From positions 1-64,000 of the forward strand of contig NZ_JXOK01000009.1 in assembly GCF_000830505.1 (NCBI RefSeq): a stretch of 64,000 nt of DNA, given 5' to 3'. The notes beneath the pieces were generated by a model. The model worked only from the letters and a program-made list of their open reading frames with translations. It did no database searches and had not been told where the DNA came from. Every line of letters begins with the position of its first letter. Position 1 is the first letter of the stretch. Shown here in pieces: positions 9,311 through 18,870 of the stretch. The position numbers and the translations under genes were made by a program. Origin of the DNA: Vibrio mytili. GTDB taxonomy: Bacteria; Pseudomonadota; Gammaproteobacteria; Enterobacterales; Vibrionaceae.

Positions 9311-10159
9311 ATGTCTACAGATTATAAACCGGCTGAGTTCGTGCAAACCATGATTAATGTTGGTGAAGCAAAGGTAAATACTAGCACTCGAGACCTGCTT
9401 ATTCGCAGTACGATGGCGGGGGTTATTCTTTCTTTAGCGGTTGTCGTGGCGATTACAGCGATTGTTCAAACCGGCATTGGCGTTGTGGGCGCACTGGTTT
9501 TCCCAGTGGGCTTTGTGATTCTGAGTGTAATGGGTTATGACCTCGTAACGGGGGTATTTGGTGTTGCACCTTTGGCCAAGTTGGCTAATCGTCCTGGTAT
9601 TACTTGGGGACGAGTGATGCGCTGTTGGGGAATCGTTGGATTAGGGAACCTCATTGGTTCTTTGCTGGTTGCTTACTTGGTTGCAATATCATTGACGGGT
9701 AACTTTTCGTTAGATCTCAATGCCGTCGCGAAGAAGTTTGTGGCAGTTTCTACGGCGCGTAGCCTTGGTTTTGAAAACATGGGTATGGACGGATGGATTA
9801 CGTGTTTTGTACGTGGTATTTTCTGTAACCTCATGGTGTGTCTAGGTGTTATCGGAAACATGACGGCGCGTTCAGTCTCTGGTCGTGTAGCGATGATGTG
9901 GTTTCCGATCTTCATCTTCTTTGCACTCGTATTCGAGCACACGGTAGTAAACATGTTCCTCTTCCCATTAGGCATGATGTTAGGCGCGGATTTTGGCGTT
10001 GCAACATGGTTGAACTTTAACCTTATCCCAACGATTCTTGGTAATATTGTTGGCGGTTTAGTCATGGCGACCTTGCCGCTTTACATTACTCATGCGAAAA
10101 CAGCACCGTCTTTGAATGCAGAATCAGGCATAGAAGCTAAACCTGCAATCGCTAAATAA
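9311..10159 (+). CDS. nirC: Nitrite transporter, formate/nitrite transporter family
   Basis: A 282-residue integral membrane protein of the FNT family with six hydrophobic segments, forming a pentameric channel for nitrite. Family features include KLANRPGITWGRVMRCWGIV and the conserved GNLIGS and EHTVVNMF stretches. The start chosen is ATG 9311 (MSTDYKPAEF) with AAGGA 8 bases upstream; an upstream TTG at 9293 would only add six residues. A 235-base gap separates it from nirD, with a hairpin and short repeated CCAAGGCC units, so it may also have its own promoter. Confidence 0.9.
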   Translation: MSTDYKPAEFVQTMINVGEAKVNTSTRDLLIRSTMAGVILSLAVVVAITAIVQTGIGVVGALVFPVGFVILSVMGYDLVTGVFGVAPLAKLANRPGITWGRVMRCWGIVGLGNLIGSLLVAYLVAISLTGNFSLDLNAVAKKFVAVSTARSLGFENMGMDGWITCFVRGIFCNLMVCLGVIGNMTARSVSGRVAMMWFPIFIFFALVFEHTVVNMFLFPLGMMLGADFGVATWLNFNLIPTILGNIVGGLVMATLPLYITHAKTAPSLNAESGIEAKPAIAK

Positions 10160-10167
10160 ACGGTACG

Positions 10168-10200
10168 ATGTGGTCTCACGTTGTAATACTGGGACCACAT
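10168..10200 (+). terminator. Hairpin after nirC
   Basis: ATGTGGTCTC and GGGACCACAT pair (one G-U) around a 13-base loop and are followed by AATTTATTT. A plausible weak terminator between nirC and cobA. Confidence 0.4.
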
Positions 10201-10336
10201 AATTTATTTAGCTAACAGCTAACAGCTAGCGGTTTGGCGATAAAAAGTAGCTACTTGTTTGTGTACAGTTTTTCACGCTATGAGACCTTGTGAGTGTGAC
10301 TTATTATCTCTAAATTTCCTAATAGGCATTGCTATG

Positions 10337-11092
10337 ATGACCAATACCACTTCTTTAAACACCGGTTTCGTATCTTTGGTTGGAGCGGGGCCAGGTGACC
10401 CTGACTTACTGACTGTTAAGGGCTTTAAAGCCATTCAAGCCGCAGAAGTGGTGGTATATGACCGATTAGTTTCGAGAGCCATTTTGGCTTTGGCGGCTGA
10501 AACTGCTGAGATGATTTATGTAGGCAAAAAGCTCGACTTCCACTGTGTTCCTCAAGAGCAAATTAATCAAATTTTGGTTCAAAAGGCGCAAGAAGGTAAG
10601 CGTGTTGTGCGCTTGAAAGGCGGAGACCCGTTCATGTTTGGGCGTGGTGGTGAAGAGTTGGAGACGTTGGCAGAGTCTGGGGTTAACTACGAAGTGGTGC
10701 CTGGCATTACTGCCGCAGCAGGAGCTACGGCTTATGCCGGTATTCCCCTAACGCATCGAGATCACGCGCAAAGTGTCCAATTTATTACTGGTCATGTGCA
10801 AAAAGATGGGCGCGATATTGAGTGGCAATCATTGGCACAATCGAATAACACCTTAGTGTTCTATATGGGGTTAAAACAGAGCGGTCATATAATGGACAAG
10901 CTGATAAGTCATGGGCTTGACCGAGACATGCCATGCGCCATCATTGAAAACGGTACGCGCCCCGAGCAACGTGTTTTGCAGGGTAAGCTCGTCGAGCTAG
11001 CAGATATGGCACAGAAAGCCTTCAGCCCCGCTATTATTGTCGTGGGCAGTGTCACACAGTTACATCAAAAGCTCGACTGGTTTGTTGGCTAG
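10337..11092 (+). CDS. cobA: Uroporphyrinogen-III C-methyltransferase
   Basis: The enzyme transfers two methyl groups from S-adenosylmethionine to uroporphyrinogen III, giving precorrin-2 for siroheme, the cofactor of NirB. Landmarks are [14 protein letters not shown] near the N-terminus, [17 protein letters not shown], and [22 protein letters not shown]. It is the stand-alone SumT/CobA type: the dehydrogenase/ferrochelatase half of CysG is absent. Two tandem ATGs (10334, 10337) are possible starts. A longer reading from 10259 would add an unconserved N-terminus, and is less likely. Confidence 0.93.
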   Translation: MTNTTSLNTGFVSLVGAGPGDPDLLTVKGFKAIQAAEVVVYDRLVSRAILALAAETAEMIYVGKKLDFHCVPQEQINQILVQKAQEGKRVVRLKGGDPFMFGRGGEELETLAESGVNYEVVPGITAAAGATAYAGIPLTHRDHAQSVQFITGHVQKDGRDIEWQSLAQSNNTLVFYMGLKQSGHIMDKLISHGLDRDMPCAIIENGTRPEQRVLQGKLVELADMAQKAFSPAIIVVGSVTQLHQKLDWFVG

Positions 11093-11136
11093 GTTGCGTT
11101 CTGTTAACTCGGCTGTTATGACTTAAATGTTGTTAA

Positions 11137-11577
11137 TTAAATCGTGCAAGGACTGCGCTGTCTCTGCATTTCTTGTTTGCGCATTGGCATGCCGTCAACC
11201 AACTCATTGATGAATTGCCAATCCGTCTCTGTTCCCCAACGGTATTTTTCTTGACCATCTTTGCCAAGTAGAATTGCGGTGTGCTCACCTTTAATGACTC
11301 GGTACTGTTCTGCTAACTGCTGAGGGTCTATTTCCTCTTTTAACCAGTCCGGGTAGGTGAAACCGTCCTCGGTCATGACAAGAATCACCATATCTCGATC
11401 TTCCAGTTCACACTCATTCATTAGTGTTTCTAGTAAGAATTGTTTTACGTGGGCGTCGTTCTCAGGTGCAAAATAAAGAACGCTTCTATGGGGCCAGTAT
11501 TGTGCGTAAGTGGGGTAACTCATTGCGATAGGCGATAAAAGCCAGCAAAGCAATGCTATGAAGAGTAGTTTAGTCAT
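11137..11577 (-). CDS. DUF4174 secreted protein
   Basis: A 146-residue protein with a signal peptide (MTKLLFIALLCWLLSPIAMS) and a thioredoxin-like DUF4174 domain. Typical features are the HRSVLYFAP start of the fold, a predicted strand AILLGKDGQEKYRW, and the C-terminal DGMPMRKQEM signature. It has no CxxC, so redox activity is not expected. Probably periplasmic; function unknown. It converges with cobA and diverges from the NYN-domain gene. Confidence 0.8.
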   Translation of the reverse strand: MTKLLFIALLCWLLSPIAMSYPTYAQYWPHRSVLYFAPENDAHVKQFLLETLMNECELEDRDMVILVMTEDGFTYPDWLKEEIDPQQLAEQYRVIKGEHTAILLGKDGQEKYRWGTETDWQFINELVDGMPMRKQEMQRQRSPCTI

Positions 11578-11734
11578 AATTAGCCCCCTGAAAACGACAA
11601 TAACTGTTTATACGCTAAGTTTAGTGGAATTGGTTCAATACGCTTCGCGGTAAAGATTATGCTTTGGGGTAAAGATTGTGCTTTGGAGCAAACTGGCTTA
11701 GGGTAAGCATCAAACGAACAAAATGTAGAAATCG

Positions 11735-12223
11735 ATGACTTCAGAAAGCAATCAAAAAATCGCAATCCTAGTTGATGTGCAGAATGTGTATTACACCTGT
11801 CGAGAAGCGTACCGTAGCAACTTTGATTACAACCAATTCTGGTACGTTGCCACGCAAGGCAAAGAGGTTGTTAGCGCAAGAGCTTACGCCATCGCAAGTA
11901 ATGATCCGAAACAGCGTCAGTTTCATCACATTTTGCGTGGTGTTGGTTTTGAGGTGATGCTCAAGCCTTATATTCAACGTCGTGACGGCAGCGCAAAAGG
12001 GGACTGGGATGTGGGTATTACCTTGGATGCCATAGAAATAGCACCAGACGTGGACGAGGTAGTGTTGGTCTCGGGCGATGGAGATTTCAGCGTGTTAGTT
12101 GAGCGAATTCAGCAGCGTTATAACAAGAAAGTCATTGTTTATGGCGTACCGCGTTTAACCTCCCAAACCTTGATCGATTGTGCCGATATTTTTGTCGCCA
12201 TTGATGACCATTTCTTACTTTAG
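11735..12223 (+). CDS. NYN domain (LabA/DUF88-like) putative ribonuclease
   Basis: A 162-residue single-domain protein. It shows the PIN-like acidic motifs of the NYN family: IAILVDVQNVYY near the N-terminus, KGDWDVGITLDAI in the middle and VLVSGDGDFSVLVERI toward the end, with VIVYGVP. These residues bind metal in NYN/LabA nucleases. It is monocistronic and ends at a convergent terminator shared with dcuB. RNA substrate unknown. Confidence 0.85.
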   Translation: MTSESNQKIAILVDVQNVYYTCREAYRSNFDYNQFWYVATQGKEVVSARAYAIASNDPKQRQFHHILRGVGFEVMLKPYIQRRDGSAKGDWDVGITLDAIEIAPDVDEVVLVSGDGDFSVLVERIQQRYNKKVIVYGVPRLTSQTLIDCADIFVAIDDHFLL

Positions 12224-12243
12224 ATATCGACAATCTTATAAAA

Positions 12244-12293
12244 AGGGAGAATCACTTCAGGCAGTACGACAATGTACCAAGTGACTCTCCCTA
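12244..12293. terminator. Bidirectional terminator between the NYN gene and dcuB
   Basis: AGGGAGAATCACTT and AAGTGACTCTCCCT pair over 14 positions with one wobble and a 21-base loop, preceded by A-rich and followed by moderately A-rich sequence. It sits between two converging genes. Confidence 0.7.
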
Positions 12294-12336
12294 AACGAAA
12301 TGTCACATACGTCTAGTGACGTTGTGCTCCAATTGG

Positions 12337-13668
12337 CTACGAAGGTATGATCATTTGTGCGAGGACATAACCCATGCAGCAAGCACCAATCACACCAATC
12401 AAACCGACCGACATAAATGAGTGGTTAAAGTACCACTTACCAATCTTCGTTGTACCTGAGGTATCAAAGTTTACGGTTGCGATGTCTGATGGATAATTCG
12501 GAATAAAGAAGTACCCGTAGACCGCTGGCATCAAACCAATCAGTAACGCAGGATCCAGCCCAAGCCCCAGACCAACAGGTAACATCATACGTGCGGTAGC
12601 GGCTTGTGAGTTGACTACGACAGACACAATGAACAATGCCAGCGCGAATGTCCATGGGTAGTTGGTTACCATTTCTACGATGCCAGATCGAAACTGTGGC
12701 ATGGCGTATTGGAAGTAAGTATCTGACATCCACGCAATACCAAAGATCGCAATTGCAGCCACCATACCGGATTTGAATACCACACCATTAGGCACGTTTC
12801 GTGGGTCCGTTTTGGTTGCAAGCAGAATGATACCGCCAAAACAGAGCATCATCATCTGAATGACCACAGCCATGCTGATTGGTTTTTCACCATCCACAAT
12901 GGTACGAATGTCTGGCCACATCGCAATCACAACGATGATTAAAATGGATGAAATGAACATGAGTACCGAGTTACGAGCACTGGTTGGTAGTTTTTCATCG
13001 AGAGAGGTTGCGGTAGTAGAAAGGATTTTTTCACGCCAAACTGGGTCTTTTAAGCGCGTTTGGTACTCTTCATCGTCTTCGAGCTCTTTACCACGTTTTA
13101 AGCTGTAAAGGGACATAAGCAATGTACCAAATAACGTTGCTGGAACAGTAACCAGTAAAATTGATAGCAGCGTGATTTCATGTTGGATGTCAGACAACTG
13201 AGCAAGGTAGTACACAACGGCGGCAGAAATAGGCGACGCAGTAATACCGATTTGCGAAGCAACGGACGCCGCCGCCATCGGACGCTCAGGACGGATGCCA
13301 TTTTTCAATGCCACATCGCCAATGATTGGCATGATGGAGTAAACCGCATGGCCTGTACCAAGCAAAAAGGTCATAAAATACGTCACAAATGGGGCAATCA
13401 ATGTAACGCGTTTGGGATTCTTACGCAGCAATCGCTCTGCAACTTGCAACATGTATTTCAGTCCACCAGCGGCTTCTAAGATCGACGCGCAAGTCACCAC
13501 AGCAAGAATGATCAACATTACCGTGACGGGTGGTGAAGTCGGTGGCATTTTGAATACAAATACTTCGATAACTAAGCCGATGCCAGAAACGACACCTAAG
13601 CCGATACCACCATAGCGTGAACCGATGTAGAGCATCATGAGTAAGAACAGAAACTCTAGATACAACAT
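12337..13668 (-). CDS. dcuB: Anaerobic C4-dicarboxylate antiporter, DcuB type
   Basis: A 443-residue membrane protein of the DcuA/DcuB family with about ten to twelve hydrophobic segments. It exchanges fumarate or other C4-dicarboxylates for succinate during anaerobic growth. GTGHAVYSIMPIIGDVALKN, IRPERPMAAASVASQIG and the C-terminal NYPSDIATVNFDTSGTTKIG are closer to DcuB than DcuA. AAGGA lies 9 bases before the ATG. A weak FNR-like sequence (TTGGT-N4-GTCAA, 8 of 10) lies at 13745-13758 upstream, and the neighbourhood is rich in anaerobic genes. Confidence 0.9.
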   Translation of the reverse strand: MLYLEFLFLLMMLYIGSRYGGIGLGVVSGIGLVIEVFVFKMPPTSPPVTVMLIILAVVTCASILEAAGGLKYMLQVAERLLRKNPKRVTLIAPFVTYFMTFLLGTGHAVYSIMPIIGDVALKNGIRPERPMAAASVASQIGITASPISAAVVYYLAQLSDIQHEITLLSILLVTVPATLFGTLLMSLYSLKRGKELEDDEEYQTRLKDPVWREKILSTTATSLDEKLPTSARNSVLMFISSILIIVVIAMWPDIRTIVDGEKPISMAVVIQMMMLCFGGIILLATKTDPRNVPNGVVFKSGMVAAIAIFGIAWMSDTYFQYAMPQFRSGIVEMVTNYPWTFALALFIVSVVVNSQAATARMMLPVGLGLGLDPALLIGLMPAVYGYFFIPNYPSDIATVNFDTSGTTKIGKWYFNHSFMSVGLIGVIGACCMGYVLAQMIIPS

Positions 13669-14070
13669 GATAATTTCCTTATTTGATACAACTAGTTACA
13701 TTGTTCCGATATTCATGAGAAAAATATCTTGGCTTGGTCACACTTTGGTTGAGGTCAAAAAGCAATATGCAATATTTAGCAATAACTCACGTTATATCTG
13801 GGATGTGTTAACAGAGGATTATCAAGGTGTTTTTAGAGTGTGGCGTGTTTATAAGAAAGTATCGACAGGTTCTGGTGAACTTAACGTTTTGTTCATTTAC
13901 ACGGTCTACGTCGATAAGGTAAAACGCAAGCAAAGTGACGAGAGTAGTTGCTTGTTATCGAGTCTTATGAAGTAATGGTAGTCATTTAAAAATCTAAAAG
14001 ATAATAGTTTGCATTACTGTTTCTGCTTGCGTATAAAGACAAGAAAGCGAAAACATTAATACGCGCAGCT
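13669..14070. promoter_or_regulatory. Divergent promoter region between dcuB and the FhuF-like gene
   Basis: About 400 bases without a supported gene. An open frame crosses it on the plus strand but has no ribosome site and starts inside dcuB. The region holds the weak FNR-like sequence at 13745-13758 and a Fur-like box at 14000-14017. Confidence 0.5.
14000..14017 (+). promoter_or_regulatory. Fur-like box
   Basis: GATAATAGTTTGCATTAC resembles the 19-base Fur consensus GATAAT-GATAATCATTATC in both half-sites, 54 bases before the start of the siderophore-iron reductase gene. Iron repression would suit that function. Confidence 0.5.
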
Positions 14071-14802
14071 ATGTCCGACTCATTCTTTTACAAACTGTTT
14101 CAGTCATCAAGCTCAATGACAGCCTATCTTCACGGAGATATTGGCGAGATAAGCCAAGATGCGATTCACATTGACAACAATATTAACCCGATCATTAAAG
14201 GCTTATACCGTCAGCTCGAAGAAACCTATCCAGAAGCAGGACGAGCCTATTGGTTAACAAGAACGTGGGATCTGCTCTGCTGGCAGCCTGTTTATATCGC
14301 GTTTATATCAATTTATGGTTTTCAAACGTTGCCGAATCTATACCAGATGGCGCAATACGTGAAACCTTGCTTTGTAACCGGGTATCGTTTTGCTAATAAG
14401 CAATGTACTGTCGGTGATGAGACAACGTTGATTAGAGAAGCGGGACCGCAGCTCCGAGCTCTATTCGATTTCTATCAGAATGAGATGAATGAATGGACGC
14501 GTATTCGTCCAGGATTTACGCAGCAATTGATGTCTGATGGTATGTTAGCGGGACTAGTACGATTACAAAATTTCTTTCCCAATCTAAATAGCTCGATAAT
14601 CAAAGAACATGCGTCGCTGTGGTTGCAAGCCATGGACCTAGAGCAAGACAACGTTAGCTCTCTATACCAGATGCAGATCGATCAACCTGTACAATTGGTA
14701 AGGAAAAGTTGTTGCTTAGTGTATAAACGAGAGCAGGGCAAACTATGTCAAGATTGCCCAAGACTGAATAAAAACCGTGAAATCATGTCGAAGCGAGTAT
14801 GA
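14071..14802 (+). CDS. Siderophore ferric-iron reductase, FhuF-like
   Basis: A 243-residue cytoplasmic protein. Its C-terminus has the FhuF-type [2Fe-2S] motif: RKSCCLVYKREQGKLCQDCPR supplies CC and CxxC. The N-terminal part matches the Vibrio/Aeromonas siderophore ferric reductase group (AYWLTRTWDLLCWQPVYIAF). It would reduce ferric siderophores taken up from outside and so release ferrous iron. A Fur-like box lies upstream. No siderophore uptake genes are adjacent, so it acts with systems encoded elsewhere. Confidence 0.85.
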   Translation: MSDSFFYKLFQSSSSMTAYLHGDIGEISQDAIHIDNNINPIIKGLYRQLEETYPEAGRAYWLTRTWDLLCWQPVYIAFISIYGFQTLPNLYQMAQYVKPCFVTGYRFANKQCTVGDETTLIREAGPQLRALFDFYQNEMNEWTRIRPGFTQQLMSDGMLAGLVRLQNFFPNLNSSIIKEHASLWLQAMDLEQDNVSSLYQMQIDQPVQLVRKSCCLVYKREQGKLCQDCPRLNKNREIMSKRV

Positions 14803-14893
14803 GTTGTAATGCTCCAATTGGCATAAACGAGTACCTATGAGAAGGCGAAACCACCGATAAGTACCGCTTTACGGCTGAGTACTTTGCGGCTGA

Positions 14894-15082
14894 TTATTCT
14901 GCTTGAATCCCGTCTTCATTATTCGCTGATGCATCAAAGAGCTCAGCGTTTTGCTCTTCTGCTTCCATTTTAGCCCGCTCTGCTTTAGAAATGTAGCGCG
15001 GTTTGTTGCTCTTGTGCAGTTTCGCGTTTTGCTTTTTCTGCTTTGATTTTAGGATTTGATTGATCTTTTTTTTACGATTCAT
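14894..15082 (-). CDS. DUF2986 small basic protein
   Basis: A 62-residue highly basic protein, MNRKKKINQILKSKQKK at the N-terminus, then a conserved SNKPRYISKAERAKMEAE segment and an acidic tail. This is the DUF2986 family, common in Vibrio and Shewanella. Function unknown; the charge pattern suggests nucleic-acid or ribosome contact. GGACGTGTCCC lies just upstream of the ATG. Confidence 0.8.
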   Translation of the reverse strand: MNRKKKINQILKSKQKKQNAKLHKSNKPRYISKAERAKMEAEEQNAELFDASANNEDGIQAE

Positions 15083-15252
15083 GGGACACGTCCTTTCATT
15101 TAGCTGGGCAGAATAGTGTCTTTTTTGCTAACTTACAACTTTATGTGAGTGGATGTAACCTTACTCTAAAAGAGTCGTGCGGCGACGGCAGAACGAGTGA
15201 TACGGTATTACTCAGAATTGAATGTGTATAAGCCGAAAAGTTGAGCGTGAGA

Positions 15253-15626
15253 ATGAGCGAAGTGTTAATTGGCAAACTTGCCACTGAATTCAAAACCGTC
15301 AAAGCAATGGTTGAAGTATATTGCCGAGCTCACCACGGCAGTCAATCTGAGATATGCTCGGAATGTCGAACTTTGGTGAGGTATGCACAAATGAGGCTTG
15401 ATCGTTGCCCTTACGGTGAGGAAAAGCCAACCTGCAACAAATGTCCTATTCACTGTTATAAACCCGAGCAAAAAGAACAAATGCGCTTTGTGATGCGATA
15501 TTCTGGTCCGAGGATGTTACTCAAGCATCCTATATTGCTGTGCGCCATTTAATTCATGAACGGGGTGAGATCCCCAAGAAGCCAACCGAGAATGCTTCTA
15601 ACCGCCATAAACGCAAAAGTGCATAA
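15253..15626 (+). pseudogene. ygbA: YgbA-type nitrous-oxide-stimulated promoter family protein, frameshifted
   Basis: A small Cys-rich protein of the YgbA_NO family: EVYCRAHHGSQSEICSEC, LDRCPYGEEKPTCNKCPIHCY and MRYSGPRMLLKHPIL. In E. coli ygbA is part of the NsrR nitric-oxide regulon. The visible frame stops at 15552 just after HPIL. Adding one G near 15537 restores AVRHLIHERGEIPKKP and a natural end at 15626, so one base seems to be missing. ATG 15253 is preferred; a TTG 12 bases upstream is possible. Six or more conserved Cys suggest metal binding. Confidence 0.8.
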
Positions 15627-15686
15627 CATTCTGGTGTGCAGAAACGAGGGCGAATGGCCCTCGTTAGTCGACTGAAGAATGACAGA

Positions 15687-16847
15687 TTACATACCCGTTG
15701 CAATCTGTTGCTTTGATTTACTCGCGGCCAACAGCATGTAGATGCCAGTTGCAACCAAAGTGGCGAATAGGTAGCCCAGCAATCCATGCTCTTGCCCCAT
15801 AAATCGGTCGGCAACCACAGGACCAAATACTGACCCAACACTGTAACTAAAAAGCATTACTTGCGTCGCTGAGACGATAAAACGCTCATCAAGCCCATCG
15901 CATCCTAGGTTAATAGCAATAGGGTATAACGCAAAAGTAGCAGCGCCCAAAAGACAGAGCGAAGCGGCTAATACCACTGCAGATGTCGAAACAAAAGTCA
16001 TGCCGATAGCGAACATGCCTACAATACAGAATAGTGCCATTAGTACGGTGCGGCTCATGTAACGATTGAGTGCCGTTACCGTTGGTTGCACCAACATACC
16101 GCCCAAAATAACCAATGCCATCAAAGTTCCAATATCCTGATGGTTTATTTTTCGGTTAGTTAACTCAACAGGCATCAGTCCGTAAATTGCACCTAGTGTT
16201 AATCCCGAGACCATGCAGCCAATAATAGCAGCGTGGTTTAATCGCATGATTTGTTTGAATGACAAAGCGGTCGACTCGTGACTATTTGGTTGTTCACAAT
16301 CGATAAACATCAACACAAGCACCGCCATTAAGATCAACGTTGTGATCGCAATAAACGGGACTGCACCGCTGATACCAATCACTCCAATCCCTAATTGTCC
16401 TAGAGCAGAACCACCGTATAACGACAGCATGTAAAAGCTAAGACGTTTTGCACGAGATGTTTCATCTCCTGACATTAACCAAGATTCAACGATCACAAAG
16501 ATCCCAGCCACCGTGATACCTGCGATAAATCGAGCGATGAGCCATACGAACCCATCAGCAAATGCAGGCATGACAAGAATGGTCAGAGTAAACGCACTCA
16601 GACAAGTGACAAACGCTTTTCGGTGCCCCATTTGACGCACCATACGCTCAATAAACAGTGCACCAATCAGTAACCCAGCATAAAAGCTACTTGCTAACCA
16701 ACTGGCAAATTCAGACGGTATACCATATTCGCTTAGCATTAGCGGGATCAGGCTCATTAAATAACCCGAAGCCACCGCGTACAATGATAGCGCGATGACG
16801 GGTACTTTGACTTGCGGTAATGTGCGTTGTAATACGTTAGTGTCCAC
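15687..16847 (-). CDS. MFS transporter, YcaD-like
   Basis: A 386-residue major facilitator with twelve hydrophobic segments. The loop between helices 2 and 3 has RMVRQMGHRKAFV, matching the GxxxDRxGR-type signature, and helix 4 has ARFIAGITVAGIFVIVESW, typical of YcaD-like carriers. Substrate unknown. It is transcribed toward ygbA, and the sequence TCGATAAGC just upstream offers no clear operator. Confidence 0.85.
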   Translation of the reverse strand: MDTNVLQRTLPQVKVPVIALSLYAVASGYLMSLIPLMLSEYGIPSEFASWLASSFYAGLLIGALFIERMVRQMGHRKAFVTCLSAFTLTILVMPAFADGFVWLIARFIAGITVAGIFVIVESWLMSGDETSRAKRLSFYMLSLYGGSALGQLGIGVIGISGAVPFIAITTLILMAVLVLMFIDCEQPNSHESTALSFKQIMRLNHAAIIGCMVSGLTLGAIYGLMPVELTNRKINHQDIGTLMALVILGGMLVQPTVTALNRYMSRTVLMALFCIVGMFAIGMTFVSTSAVVLAASLCLLGAATFALYPIAINLGCDGLDERFIVSATQVMLFSYSVGSVFGPVVADRFMGQEHGLLGYLFATLVATGIYMLLAASKSKQQIATGM

Positions 16848-17202
16848 TGTTTGTGCCTATCGATCATTTGATATTTTAGTAACTCTGATACAACGACAAG
16901 AAGCTCGATAACGAGCATAGTTACTGGCGCGAATTGTTGAAAAACGACGAAGTAGCTTAGCAGGCACTTTCTACGTCATTTTTGCATTCGCAACACGTTT
17001 CTTGAAGTTGTATGGGAGTGTTCTTAGGTATTTTGGCGCGAATATGCAGCCAATAACGAAGCAAGTAAAACGAATTAAACCTTTCGTTACGACAAATACT
17101 ATTTATCGTTAATTGGAGTGAATTAGCGAATGGGCTGGAGAGGAAAATTATCAAAAAAGACAGTGAGATAGCCAGCCCTACACTGAGGCTGGCAACACGG
17201 GA
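16848..17202. other. Intergenic stretch between MFS gene and thioredoxin remnant
   Basis: About 355 bases with no supported gene. A GCCAGCC / GGCTGGC hairpin at 17171-17193 lies just after the thioredoxin remnant stop and could be its old terminator on the minus strand. The minus-strand frame at 16957-17154 has no ribosome site or recognisable family. Confidence 0.4.
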
Positions 17203-17351
17203 TTATTTATGAATCGCTTGATTTAACCACTGATCAAATTGGCTTTTAGACAGCGCCCCGTTGATCATGTCGACACGTTGAGCATCTTTGAACACCATGA
17301 CAGTAGGGATACTACGAATCGCAAATTGTGCTAATAATCCGTTAATGAGTT
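17203..17351 (-). pseudogene. Thioredoxin-family 3' remnant at the island border
   Basis: About 49 codons that read LLAQFAIRSIPTVMVFKDAQ and end SQFDQWLNQAIHK, stop TAA at 17203-17205. This is the C-terminal half of a thioredoxin fold, including the cis-Pro loop (SIPT). The WCxxC half is absent: an in-frame stop lies just upstream of the homologous part. The remnant abuts the start of the exopolysaccharide island, and its 5' end may be the stub at 39388-39444. Confidence 0.75.
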
Positions 17352-17535
17352 AAGCAATGCGCTTAGTTAATCCAACATGAATACTCAACGCAGAAGTTTC
17401 GAGAGCAAAAGCCAGTCGGGCTAGAAACTGGTCAAGCTGAAAGTAGTATGTAATTAGATTCATTTCTATCTAATAAACGTCGACCAGCATAGACTTGCTG
17501 GTCGAGTAGTAAGAGGTTAGTTAAAGAAGTACTAT

Positions 17536-18798
17536 TTATTCACAACGAACAATATCTGAGCCATCTAATGCGTAGCCAACTTTCCAGTTTGAAGAAATTT
17601 TCACATCTTTAAAGTAAGGGCATGCTGTATATTGGAATGTATATTTGTCAATTTCGCCACCTCTACCACGAGTGTAATATTCCTGGTTAAATACCGCTTT
17701 ATTTTGTTTTAGGAAGTTGTCTTCGTAGGTAGTACATTCATTTCCGTAAGCAAAACATTGTTCATTGATTGCATAATCAAAATAGTCGACGAGTTCGTCC
17801 GTTTGGCCAACATCATTCTTAAGGCCGATACTTAAGCCTTTCTCGTGTGCAACGGTCGCTAGCCATTTGTTGTAGCTTAGCTGGTCATCTGAGTTGATGT
17901 AACCTTGAGTTTCTTCAGTGTTTTCAAATGCGTCAACGTTGTCTGGTTCTACACCGTCACATCCATTTTGCGCAGCAAGTTCTAAACGTGCAGCCATAAT
18001 TGGTTTGATACTGTCGTTTAATGCCTTTTGGTTGCTGATGTCTAGCCATACTTCACCAGCCCAGTCTTGCATTCCGCCGTTTGCAATAACAGAATCCGCA
18101 GAAAAGTCGCCTGCATCTGGTCGCCAATCTTCACGCGTACCCGCGCTAAAGTAACAGATTACTTTTTTACCTTGTTTTTTGAGGTTTGAAATAACACCTT
18201 CGTCGATACCGTCAAAAAGATCGACGCCGTAAACTTCTACTTCTGGGTCAATGGTCAGGTTGTTGTAGTTTTCAAGTTGCCACGTCCAAGTTGTACCCGG
18301 CGCAGGAATCCATCTGTCGTTGCTAGAGCCCGAACCGTCGGTAGCGTTACCAGCATTATCAGTGCTATCTGTACCGTCGGTAGTGTTATCAGTACCGTTA
18401 TCAATAATGATTTCATCTGAAACTAGAGAGATATTAACCGTCGCGGTGGAACTATTAACACCGTCACTGATGGTATAGGTAAAGAAGTCTGTTGTTTCAA
18501 ACTTTCTGTTAGGTCGATACCTTACCTTACCATTATTTTTGATACGAACTCTTCCGCGAGAAGGCTTAGTAACAGTGATGCTTGGCTTTATAGCATAGGT
18601 ATCGTTGCCCAGTATGTTGATAGTCGTCGCGCCTATTTCTGTGATTTCAACGTAGTCATTTACGGCGAGTAAATTGTCTGTTGCCGCAATAGATATTCCT
18701 GGATTTGCTAGTAGATAAAAAGGGACTAAAGCGGCTACGCGAAGTGTAGTGAATTTGTTCTTTTTATTTCCAGGACGAGTAGATTTTAATTTTTCCAA
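17536..18798 (-). CDS. Secreted GH114 endo-alpha-1,4-polygalactosaminidase with cadherin-like domain
   Basis: A protein of about 420 residues: a basic start and signal peptide ending near GISIA, a cadherin/VCBS-type beta-sandwich (INILGNDTYA ... DFFTYTISDG), an Asp/Thr/Asn-rich linker with four DG/TD repeats, and a C-terminal GH114 TIM barrel of about 245 residues. The barrel has KVICYFSAGTREDWRPDAG and the acidic cluster NGCDGVEPDNVDAFENTEE, the usual catalytic region. GH114 enzymes hydrolyse alpha-1,4-galactosaminoglycans such as deacetylated Pel or fungal galactosaminogalactan. The preferred start is TTG 18798 with AGG 7 bases upstream; an ATG at 18870 is possible. Divergent from the paralogue at 19862. 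Confidence 0.85.
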   Translation of the reverse strand: MEKLKSTRPGNKKNKFTTLRVAALVPFYLLANPGISIAATDNLLAVNDYVEITEIGATTINILGNDTYAIKPSITVTKPSRGRVRIKNNGKVRYRPNRKFETTDFFTYTISDGVNSSTATVNISLVSDEIIIDNGTDNTTDGTDSTDNAGNATDGSGSSNDRWIPAPGTTWTWQLENYNNLTIDPEVEVYGVDLFDGIDEGVISNLKKQGKKVICYFSAGTREDWRPDAGDFSADSVIANGGMQDWAGEVWLDISNQKALNDSIKPIMAARLELAAQNGCDGVEPDNVDAFENTEETQGYINSDDQLSYNKWLATVAHEKGLSIGLKNDVGQTDELVDYFDYAINEQCFAYGNECTTYEDNFLKQNKAVFNQEYYTRGRGGEIDKYTFQYTACPYFKDVKISSNWKVGYALDGSDIVRCE

Positions 18799-18870
18799 CT
18801 TAATGCCTATAAAAATTGAGTTAAAGAGTAAATTATAAAAATAACTTCCCGTGACGAAAAAATTCGCCAA

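Noticed and set aside
13637..13975. 112-codon open frame upstream of the FhuF-like gene
   Set aside because: It starts inside dcuB on the opposite strand, has no ribosome site and shows no family features; it covers a divergent promoter region.
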